Shown: positions 54,796 through 64,000 of the stretch, piece after piece | Layout: each line of letters opens with the position of its first letter | How positions within the stretch are numbered: position 1 is the stretch's first letter | Origin: Schizochytrium sp. TIO01 | Taxonomy: Eukaryota; Sar; Bigyra; Thraustochytrida; Thraustochytriidae | Reading direction: 5' to 3' | Assembly: GCA_004764695.1 (NCBI GenBank) | Contig: SMSO01000004.1 | Coordinates: forward strand, 1,763,501-1,827,500 | Length of the DNA stretch: 64,000 nt | The notes under the pieces: model-generated | What the model was told of the DNA's origin: nothing | Databases searched by the model: none | Seen by the model: the letters and a program-made list of their open reading frames with translations, nothing else | Made by a program: the position numbers and the translations under genes

Positions 54796-54832
54796 GAGAA
54801 GAAGAAGAAGAAGAAGAAGAAGAAGAAGAAGA
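54796..54832 (+). repeat. GAA trinucleotide repeat
   Basis: About twelve GAA units in a purine-rich context, giving long Lys/Glu or Ser/Leu-type frames by translation. A similar GAA repeat is at 7405-7437. Confidence 0.95.
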
Positions 54833-57800
54833 CAGGAAGTAGCGCAGAAAAGAAGGAAAAGCAAGTAAGCACAACAAACAGACGATTGATTGAAGAAAGG
54901 AAAGAAGCAACAACTTTGGCGTCTCCTCCTGAAGTAGGCTTCTATGAGCTTTGTGGGCACGAACTGATTGCGCGAGGGCTCTACACGGAGGTGCGTGCGA
55001 GGCTTGGCGAGCGCAAGCGCGAAGAGTCGCCGCGGTCTGTCTGGTCTTCTGCGAGGTGAGCTACAGTAAGCTCTAGGTAGTTCTACTCAGAGGACGCGAG
55101 GGAGAGAAAGGAAGAGGCGGTGGATCCTCGTCCGAGGCGCCTTCTCCAATGCGCGAAGGGCGCTTCGCGGCGCGGCGGGGGGGAGGGGATGCCCTCCGCG
55201 GGCTCTGCCTCCTACCGGCGCGAAGACAAGCTTGCTCGCTGCCGCCCGCCTTGGAAGCGGGCTTGCGGCGGCGGCGGTGGCTCGGGCGCGGCTGTGCCTT
55301 GGCTTGGCTTTGCTTTGCTTTGCTTATGCTCTATGCCTTTGCTTTCTTTCTTTCTTTTTTCGAATTCTTTTTATTCATTCATTCTTTTGTCTTTCTTTCT
55401 TTTAGTCTTCTTCCTTTTTCGTTCTCTTTTCCTTTCTTTTCCTTTTCCTTTTCACTCGAATTTCTGTTATTTATTCTTCATTGGTTTCTCTTTTCTCAGC
55501 AAAGTCGAAAGATGCTGCTCATTCAGTTTTCAGGGAAGAATAACGAGACGCAGAAGGAACGAGAGGAGAAGAGAAAGCAGCCCTAGCTCTTTGACTAGGC
55601 CATTCTAGCGGTTGAAGAGAAAACAGAAAGTGAGTGGAAAAGTCCTTTCTTCGCTCCCTCCTAGCAGTCCCTACGCGGTGACTATGTAGGAAGCTAGTCG
55701 CGATTTATCCCATCTGAAAATGAACAGAATAGAATAAAAAAAAATAAAAAATAAAAGTATAACATAAAAACTAAACATTCTCTTCTTCGTTCAAATCACA
55801 CATATTATTTCAGAACAGACCAGAGAGAAAGGAAGGAGGAAAGAAAAAAGAGAGACTTTCAAGAGTTTCGCTGTTTGAATAAAAAACATCTTAAGTAAAA
55901 ACCAAAACAAAACAAAACCAAAACAAGCAGACTAAGCGTACCTATCGAAGTAATAAAATACGCGCCTACGCCCGCCTACTGCTGCCTACTGCTGCCTAGC
56001 CGTGCTTTGCACTTTTAAACTAAACATTAATTTTAAATGAAATCTACCTACCAGACATGCGAGCAGACGAGACACCCATATTCCCTCCCTCCGCGCGCCT
56101 TCTTTTCCTCCTTCTGCAGGCTCAATTGACCTTTCTTTCGAAAGCATAATATACTGCTCGAATGGAGCGGTGGGACGGTCGATCTTCCCGTACTGTAGAG
56201 CAACAGAAAAAGCGAAAGCGATCGCATGAGCAGCGAGGACTTCATTGATTGATTGTCTGCTTTTGCAATCAATCCATCATCAGGCAACCGAAGAGGAGCT
56301 GGAAGCAGCGAAGAGCTCGAAAGGAGAAGAAGGAGAAGAAGTCTCATCAGAGTTTCGAGACGCCAATTCAGACGAGAAATGCAGAGCTCAAAACATTTCA
56401 AAATAAAATAAAAATATAAATGAATATAGATAATTCTTTCCCAAAAAAAAGAGGAGAAAATATTTTTTCAAGTTTTATAAGCAATATAGTTTTGGAAAAC
56501 TGGAGGTGAAGAAACAAGATGAGGTACTAAAATAAACCCTCGACGATTTTTAGGCTTGCGCCAAATAGAAAATTCGAATAGATTTAACACCTACTACTGC
56601 TTTGTTCACTTGTTCCTTGCTTTAAACCTCAGCCTTCTCGGAGACACCTCAACTGGGTCCTCTTGAAGTACCTATGCAAGGAGTCACTTGAAAAAGAAGG
56701 GTTCTCATGAGAAATGAGTTGTTTCAATTAAAGCTCTAAAACTATTTCTGGGTTAACTTGCGCTTTTGGCAGGGAGTAGGTGTTTAGTACTTCCTGCCTG
56801 TTTCCAGACAGCCCTTTGAGAGGGAAAGACGGCTGTTCATTCAAACTTGAGGCCTTTTAAAAGTAGAAAAGTAGAACGCGTGAACGAGTGAATGAATGAA
56901 TGAATGAATGAAAGCTGCCACGGTGTATAAAAACAGTTATTAACAAAACAGCCCGTGTTCTAAATCAAAGCAAGTGGAGTTTGCATGCTATTAATAACAA
57001 GCATAACTTCCCACCTCCTACTGTTAATCTATTTTTATTGATTTTATTTTTCTTCTCGAATTAAAAACAACTTTTAGGACCAAGATGGAAGGCCTCGGAA
57101 GGAGGGAAGGAAGTGGAATGAAAGAGATGTTTCCTCCGCCTTCCTCTCGTTTCTTCAATCTACGAACTAAACTGCCATCAAAGGGAGAGCTTGAGCTTAC
57201 CGCCACTAAATAGGAGTTAGTCAGTTAAGTAGCGCCAGATAGATAGATAGACAAAGAAACAAACAGATACGTAGTGTTTGTAGTAGTAGGTAGGTGCCAT
57301 GTCTACTCCCTTCTTCCAGTTGAATAACGAGATACTTTGTGACATCTTAGAGTTTTCGATAGTGATCCGCGTGCGATTTTTTAGCTGCATTCTTCTAATT
57401 AAAGAGTTTGATTTTGTTAATTATTCTTTAACATCTGTTTTTAATTTCAATTTAAATGTAGTCAAGAGAGAAACTCAACTGAGGTTGCTTAAAGTATGTA
57501 TGCAGATGGAGAAAGAAAGTGAAGAAGTGGTGCACCTTGAAGGGAAAGAGACTGCTCGTACTCTTTAGGTACCTTTAGAGCTCAGAGTATTGTTCTTTCA
57601 CGCCACTTCGTGCGCGTTCTCGCCTTTTCTGCTTCGCCCTACTCTATTGCAGTTTGGTTGATTCGATTCGGCTTTCTGCGTACCTGCGTGGGTCCCTCTC
57701 GCTTGAGAACGAGAGACAGAATTTGATTTTAAAATTGTTTTTACACAATAAAGCGAGATGTGTGTGGTTTCTTTCTCATCTTCTCACTTTGTATCTACTA

Positions 57801-57988
57801 TGTTGAAGGAAAGTTAAAGGAAAGGCAGCTGTAACTACGAGTTGAACTTTCAACACCGTGACTAAGCTTATTAGGTAACCTATAGTGTCAAAAGGGAAGT
57901 GATGCTTCTCACTAAAGAATCTCAGGAAGGAGGGCTTAGAGCTTTCTTTCTTGGGGTTTTGGTTTATGATGGTTTGAACACGAAAAAG

Positions 57989-58037
<49 letters not shown>

Positions 58038-58039
58038 AT
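57989..58039 (+). repeat. GATT tetranucleotide repeat
   Basis: About twelve GATT units with one GATTGGTT variant, the same motif as the 46-unit array at 8061-8244, here 50 kb away in the opposite belt. The minus strand again reads as INQS repeats. Confidence 0.95.
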
Positions 58040-58197
58040 CTTTCTCAAGATTGTTCGATAATTCAGAGGGGACTTTTAGACAAAAATGACGTAGATAAGC
58101 GCTTTCATTCAGAGGCTTTGGATTACTCACTCACTCACTCACTCACTCACTCACTTGTTGTTTTTATTGTCCGCTGCCGCTGTCGATCTCGTTGTCG

Positions 58198-58452
58198 ATG
58201 ATGTTGTTGTTGCTGCTGCTGCTGCTGCTGTTTATGATTGCATGCATGTTCGTACGCCACGCGATGAAGATTTACCGCAAGAATCCAGAGCAGTGCATTT
58301 GCAACGCATGTTTTGGAGAATTCGCAAGAACCCAGGCTGCCCAAGAGCTATTCAACATCCGCAGACAGAAGAGATTCTGGTTCTTCGGCGGATTCGACCT
58401 TATTCTTCTTCAGAGATTGAGTTCTTCAATTGGCGAAACTCACTCAGCTTAG
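58198..58452 (+). CDS. Possible small membrane-anchored protein
   Basis: An 84-codon ATG frame starts inside a TTG/CTG repeat, which supplies a Leu-rich hydrophobic N-terminus that would look like a signal anchor. The remaining 60 residues (around CICNACFGEF and QKRFWFFGGF) have two CxxC-like cysteines and aromatic residues. I recognise nothing. Because the hydrophobic part is a repeat by-product and other frames overlap, it is more likely to be chance. Confidence 0.15.
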   Translation: MMLLLLLLLLLFMIACMFVRHAMKIYRKNPEQCICNACFGEFARTQAAQELFNIRRQKRFWFFGGFDLILLQRLSSSIGETHSA

Positions 58453-59259
58453 GTATCACGATACCATGTATGTTGAGTTGAGAATGAAGCCTCGAAAGAG
58501 CAAATATGATAACTGACCATCGCTCGAACAATCGTTCAAAAGAACCCTTGGGACAGGCGGCGCCCTTCCCCATCTTCAGATTAGTAGGTAAGTGCTATTG
58601 CTAAAAAGAAATCAGAATGATCGACAAAGCAGACGAGGTAGCCTCTATGTTGTTTGTAGAAAAGAAAAGCAAAAGAATTTTATTAAAGAAAAAAAAGGAA
58701 AGAAAGAAAGAAGGAAAGAAAGAAAGTAAGTGACCCATGCCGTGACTGCTAATCAGCACTCCAGATTCATGCATCGATACATACTACATTGTGGATAACG
58801 TCTATCACATTTGGGTATGTCTACATATAATTGAAAACTAAACAATTATCTCCAAAGGAAAAAGCATCATCTCTCCGTGGGTACCAAACTTAATTAAAGC
58901 GAGAGCGAGGAAAGGAAAAGGATGGCGCAGTCTTTGATTATATATTTCAAATTTTCATGCCTCATTTAGATTTTTTAAATATTTTGTTTTTCCGATTGGT
59001 CTTGAAAAGAAGAAGACCTCTGAAAATTGATTGATTTCGATTGAAGTAGCGATCGATCGATCGATCGATGCTTTACTCCTCCATTCCATCACCAGTCCTG
59101 GATTGATTACCAGTCATTCAGTCCTCCTGCCATGGCTGAGCCGGGGATACAGGCCATCAGACAGCCAGCACATGTTGCCGAAGCCGCACTCGAGAGACGC
59201 AGTGCAAGCCAGGCAGGCCAGAGAGCAGCACTGCGCAGGCAGGGCCGAACGAAGGAGGC

Positions 59260-59480
59260 TCATTCATTCCTTCATTTATCATTCATTTATTTATTCATTC
59301 CTTCCTTCCTTCCTTCCTTCCTTCATTCATTCATTCATTCATTTATTTATTTATTTATTCATTCATTCATTCATTTATTTACATTCATTCATTCATTCAT
59401 TCATTCATTCCTTCTTTCATTCATTCATTCATTTATTTATTTATTCATTCATTCATTCATTCATTCATTCATTCATTCAT
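59260..59480 (+). repeat. ATTC/ATTT composite tetranucleotide repeat
   Basis: About 220 bases built from ATTC with regular blocks of ATTT and CTTC. The alternation of blocks ATTC, CTTC, ATTC, ATTT occurs more than once, pointing to a higher-order duplication on top of slippage. Confidence 0.93.
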
Positions 59481-60420
59481 CAATTATGACGAAATAAGAA
59501 GAAGGGAAAGGGAAGAAGGGAGTAAAAAATCAAACAAAAAACAAAACGTTTTCATGTATCTGTCTGCTGCTGAGCTATTGATTACGAATAGTTAAACAGC
59601 GAAAGAGGAAAGAGATCAACTGAATGAACAGGTAGACAAGCTGCCTACAGGCATTCTCGACAATTTGATTAATTATCTGATAAGGTAGGTGGTCCCAGAA
59701 GCAATTAGCTGCGTTTTCAGAGATTTGGTTCAATTAAAATACCGAGGAGCGAATAAATAAATACGTCCATTCCTAAAATGCGCTTGCGCTCCTTTTACAA
59801 TCAAAAAGTAGGTCCTTCTACCTATTTCATCTATCTATCCCTACCTACCCACAATTAATACTACCGTACAAGAGCACAAAGAAAGAACAGGCAGGCTTCG
59901 TGGTCTCCGCATTGCCATTCCCGTTCTTCACGTGCGTGATCTTCAAAGACGCTCCTTACCTGCCCCACATCGGCCGCCACGCGTGCATACCTGTTTGCCT
60001 CTGCGCCGCTCCAGCGCTCCGCCCCCGAGTCGTCTCCTTCGGGGTTGGTTTCCATCCCTCCAGTTTCGAGTTCTCAAAATTGACCCCCAAATCGAGACCA
60101 TCGTCGTTCATCCCCCCAACTGCTGCAGTTCTTAGCCCCTCCTAGACACCTAGCTAGCTAGCTAGCTAGCTCTTCGTTCTTTCTCTTTCTTTGTCTTACG
60201 AGCAAAAGAACGAGAGAAAGAACGATAGAACGAAACAAGCCAGCTTGCTGGCTACTTGCTATAAGCAGGTGCCGGCATTCGGCGATCGGCGCAAGCTCGC
60301 GCTGTCCTAGATCCGGGCCGTCATCCGCGTGCAGCGCCGAAGCTTTGAACGACGAGGAGGTGGAATTTAACTTATTCGGCAGTGCCGCCCTAAAAATTGG
60401 AGGCCGCCGGGATCAATGCA

Positions 60421-60422
60421 AG

Positions 60423-60454
<32 letters not shown>
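60421..60454 (+). repeat. AAGC tetranucleotide repeat
   Basis: About eight tandem GCAA units in GC-richer DNA near 60.4 kb, ending in a degenerate GCAAACAGCAAG. Confidence 0.92.
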
Positions 60455-61365
60455 ACAGCAAGCGATTGGCGTCTGCAGCGCATATTTGCCGTTCTCTCCG
60501 CTCACGGTGAGAGAGAGAGAACGCGCGTCCCTGCTAGAGGCGGCCTATGTGGGTCCTACTACATGTGGGCTCTTCAGCAGCAAAAGTGAAACGTTTTCAA
60601 CGACGAGGTTGCATTCGGTACTATTGTTGTCCGTAGAAGTTAGTTAGTGGTTAAGAGAATAAGAAACAATAGTGTTGTTGTTCTTTATTCTATTTTTATA
60701 AAACTAATGATCAGAATAAAAGGGGAATAAAAGGAGACAAAACTGGTTACAACTTTTTAATTCAAAAATTAAACGCATCATATATGCCTTATGGAATGGA
60801 AGCCATCGCAGAAAAGGGTTCTTCAATTTGATCGATTGGCGTCGTATCGCTGTAGTTGCTAGTTGCTGACAACCATATGAGTGGGCCTTGTACGGTCCAT
60901 GCCACGGCTGCATGGGTTTTTGCGCTTGTTATCTCAGACCGCTAGGCTTTCCTCGAGCATCCCGGAGGTCTCCTGGTGCAACGACCATGTGTCTGTCATC
61001 CATCATCTTTCAAGATTCTTCCTCTTCGCCCTTTCACAATTATCGTGACCATAGCTAAGCACTACTATACTACTATTACTACTATCAGCAGTAGTTTTAT
61101 CTAATCGAGGTGTGCACTAGCCTTCTAATACGATGGCATTCATACGTTCATGAATTCATTCATGAATGGAGTTCTAGTCCGCGTATTAATTGCGAAGAGA
61201 CCAGAGCCTCGGCGTTCATGTCTTGGGGCTGCGTTGGCCTGAGGAATCCGCGCTCAGGTGACTCAGACCCGCTTCTCGAGGCTGCCGTATTGGCCACGCA
61301 TATGAGCAAGACAACGAACAGGTGCATGCGCAAATAGCGGCCTCGTGCCTCATCGACGTTACGGC

Positions 61366-61381
61366 AGCCGCACGTGCGGCT
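61366..61381. repeat. 16-bp perfect palindrome with CACGTG core
   Basis: AGCCGCACGTGCGGCT is its own reverse complement. The CACGTG core matches the G-box seen twice before the Sec14-PH gene and once before the Q-rich gene. No gene is supported next to it. Confidence 0.85.
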
Positions 61382-61931
61382 CCCAGCTATTAGAATACAT
61401 AGGTAGCAGTAGCAGGTGTTAGCAGATTGTCTTTTCATAGCAGCCGTACTAGCTAGGTATCTAGCACTGGCTAGTATCTCGACTAGAGAAGTAAAGAGCT
61501 TTGGCAAATGCAAAAATCGGCGAGGTTGAACAGATGAGCATAGTTAGAAAAGGCTCGTCTTCATTTGTGCCATATTCTAGACCGCGTCGACTGCTGCTCT
61601 AGCTGTTTAAGACTGAGTGGCAGCCAAAACTTAGAGGATGGCTCTTGTCAGAAACCTTAGTATTTTCCTCCGAATGGCGTTTTGAAGCACCGCATTTGAG
61701 GAAAGAGAGAACGGAAAACGGCCTTTTTTCTTAGAATAAAACAATAAAATAATAAGTTAATAAAATAATAAATTAATAAAATAAAAAAAGCGACAGGTCT
61801 GTCGGCACCTCTATAACTTGTTGGAGCCTTTGTTGCAAAACCTCTCGTGCTTGTCACTAGAAGTCTGCTACTCAAATTTGTAGTATAGAGTAGGTAGGTA
61901 GGTAGGTAGGTACCTAAAGCTGCTCTGAGGG

Positions 61932-62050
61932 ATTGAATTGAATTGAATTGAATTGCGTTGAATTGAATTGAATTGCGTTGAATTGAGTTGAGTTGAGTTG
62001 AGTTGAGTTGAATTAAATTGAGTTGAATTAATTGAGTTGAATTGAGTTGG
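61932..62050 (+). repeat. TTGAA pentanucleotide repeat
   Basis: About 22 units of TTGAA with TTGAG variants grouped in the centre and two TTGCG variants exactly 20 bp apart, so units of four pentamers have been duplicated. Confidence 0.93.
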
Positions 62051-62640
62051 AATTCGCCGCCCAGAGCAGGTTGGAGCGAGGAATGAGTTCAGGCGCTGCC
62101 TCACTCATTTCATTGTTTCTCCTCGCCATCTAGGCCTCTTCCCGACTGAATTCAGGACAATCAGCCACTGCAACACTGGTGGCTAGAAAGCAAGTAAGCA
62201 AGTAAGCAAGTTAGTCGCTCGTGGCCTCGGCTGAGGCAGCTGTCTCCACCACAGCCGCAGCCCTCGCTAGGAATTCAATCCAACATTTTCACTCCACCCC
62301 TCGATTTCTTTCCATCCTGATATATCTCGTGAACATCGCATCGCAAGGAAGGTATCTTCTGCTCGTGGAGTACGGCGAGCACGTGCATTAGTACCTCTTC
62401 TCGTAAGCTGCGCTGATCTCAAGCGGTGACTGATTGATTCCTAAGAATGCCGCTGCTACGAACTTGAACTCGCCTCGGATTCAACCCGCTCATGCTTCAA
62501 GTTCCTTCTTATTAGCTCACTTCGCGCTGTTCATGGTCCTTCTTCGGTCCTCCTGTACCTGCGTACCTCGCTTATCTGTGGTTATCTTCACTTGCGGAGC
62601 TCTTTCTCGCTTCGGAGCGCGTACAACGGCATGGCCAAGA

Positions 62641-62921
62641 TCATCCATACATCCATCCGTTCATGCATTCGTAGAATTCATAGAATTCATAGAATTCATT
62701 CTATATACATTTCATAGAATTTATGCAATTTATACAATTCGTACAATGCAATTCATACAATTCATACTATTCATAGAATTTATGCAATTCGTACAATTCG
62801 TACAATTTATACAATCCATACAGTTCTTACAATTCATACGATTCGTACAATTCGATTCGTACAATTCATACATCCATCCATACATACATCCATCCATCCA
62901 TACATTCACATGCATACACAG
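62641..62921 (+). repeat. Degenerate ATTCATA / CATCCATA repeat tract
   Basis: About 280 bases made of AATTCATAGA, AATTCATACA, AATTCGTACA and CATCCATACA units in changing order, flanked by TCCATCCA blocks. It is imperfect, and so older than the TTGA array. Confidence 0.85.
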
Positions 62922-63320
62922 ACAGTTCGAAGCCGGTCTAGCGATGCACCTGCGAGCTTGAAGCAGCAGCGCGAGCCGGTTTAAAGACAGGAAGCCGCAG
63001 CCTTGGCTGAAGGAGGTCGTGCACTTCCTCCCGGTACGCGTAGCAAGCTAGCTAGCTGGCCACCTGGGCCAGGGCAGCTGCGTCTGCTGGCGTCTGCTGG
63101 CGGCCTTCCCGACGGCATTCTCGCCGCCCCGCCAGAGGCAACGAAGTGGTTGCTTCGTTTCGGCGGAGCGGGAATGAGTGAACTTGAATGTTGCTGTTTT
63201 CGGTGTTGTAATGGGATGGATGTATTTAATTTAATTATGATCATAATTATAGTTTTAATTTTAATTTTAAAAGGAAGAGAAAAAGGAAGGAACGAAGCGT
63301 CAGTCAGTGAATAAATAAGG

Positions 63321-63344
63321 ACTTCCTCTACCTGTAGAGGAAGT
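63321..63344. repeat. 11-bp inverted repeat hairpin
   Basis: ACTTCCTCTAC and GTAGAGGAAGT are perfectly complementary around a 2-base loop (CT). It lies just before the GAAA repeat. There is no T-run or gene context to call it a terminator. Confidence 0.8.
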
Positions 63345-63409
63345 AGGCTTCTCTCTTTCTCTCCCTGCATTCGCTGGATTAGAAGAGTATGAAAATAATA
63401 CTTTTGATT

Positions 63410-63536
<127 letters not shown>

Positions 63537-63738
63537 GCCACCTGCCGTTCCGTGGTTAATATAGCAACAACAACAACAACAACAACCACAACGCAGCTTT
63601 CTACGAAAAACGGGTCTTCTTCTGCGATGATGCCGTTAGTGACACAGAGAGAGGCCTTGAACCAGCGGGGCTAGTTATATATTGAAATACATACAGCACC
63701 AAACAGCGAATCAGGTGAAAGGAGGAAACCCTCGATGT

Positions 63739-63766
63739 CTGCTGCTGCTGCTGCTGCTGCTGCTGC
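63739..63766 (+). repeat. CTG trinucleotide repeat
   Basis: Nine tandem CTG units. Minus-strand reading gives a short Gln run. No gene is supported, though a second CTG/TTG run occurs at 58203-58232. Confidence 0.93.
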
Positions 63767-64000
63767 ATTGGAATAGGGTCTGATAGCAGAAAGCCTTCGC
63801 GCGTGCCTTGCTTGTTTGCTCTGACTACTGTGTTGGGGAACACTCTGTCAAACTGAAAAGCTTACAAAACCCAGTCAGGTCTCAGTCAATTCGCTCTCTT
63901 TAGTTGTATTCTTCTTCTTCTAAACTAGGTCTTATTTTCAAACAGAGACGTACTATATTTAGTTTGACCTGGACTGGTCTTCCTTCTTCTTCAAACGTGA

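Noticed and set aside
61160-61513. 117-codon minus-strand frame with an internal signal-peptide-like stretch (MHLFVVLLICVANTAASRS)
   Set aside because: Signal-like hydrophobic runs are common by chance. The rest has no domain, the frame lies in a repeat belt and another frame is open on the opposite strand.

Overview
The window is nuclear DNA of a microbial eukaryote. Four protein genes need GT-AG introns of 176-507 bp to make sense. The gene set is eukaryotic: RPA32, a REEP/Yop1 ER protein, the NatC subunit NAA30, an LC8-type dynein light chain, a PARP-type domain, and Sec14 plus PH domains. Most genes are intronless or have one intron and are closely spaced on both strands. A dynein light chain, a pseudouridine-degrading fusion enzyme, a class II-like photolyase and a very large ankyrin/TRAF-finger protein would suit a zoosporic protist. 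A stramenopile such as a thraustochytrid is my best guess, but it rests on general resemblance and not on a marker gene.

Layout. Positions 1-14064 hold no gene I can defend. The first 5 kb is AT-rich and carries one diverged repeat pair. About 7.1-13.3 kb is a belt of microsatellites and purine/pyrimidine tracts, including 46 perfect TTGA units. Positions 14-54.4 kb form the gene island. In order it holds a Q-rich nuclear-type protein (+), a possible small Cys protein (+), Sec14-PH-PH (+), NAA30 (-), a newly assembled 99-aa membrane protein (-), REEP/Yop1 (+), PsuG-PsuK fusion (+), CBS-TPR (-), RPA32 (+), the 2518-aa ankyrin/zinc-finger protein (-), LC8 (+), photolyase (-), a WD40-like protein (+) and a PARP-domain protein (-). 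Positions 54.5-64 kb are a second microsatellite belt with the same GATT, GAAA and GAA repeats as the first.

How the genes relate. This is not an operon-like cluster and I see no defence or biosynthetic island. Several genes touch DNA maintenance (RPA32, photolyase with a C-terminal PCNA-binding motif, the ADP-ribosyltransferase-type protein), but their closeness may be chance. Three gene pairs are divergent and share short upstream regions. The clearest points of interest are the photolyase PIP box, the giant ankyrin/TRAF-finger scaffold, the CBS-TPR fusion, and a hidden two-exon gene ending 65 bp before the NAA30 start codon. Start codons were placed at the first plausible ATG. Several open frames extend further upstream only through TTG or GTG codons, which I did not use.
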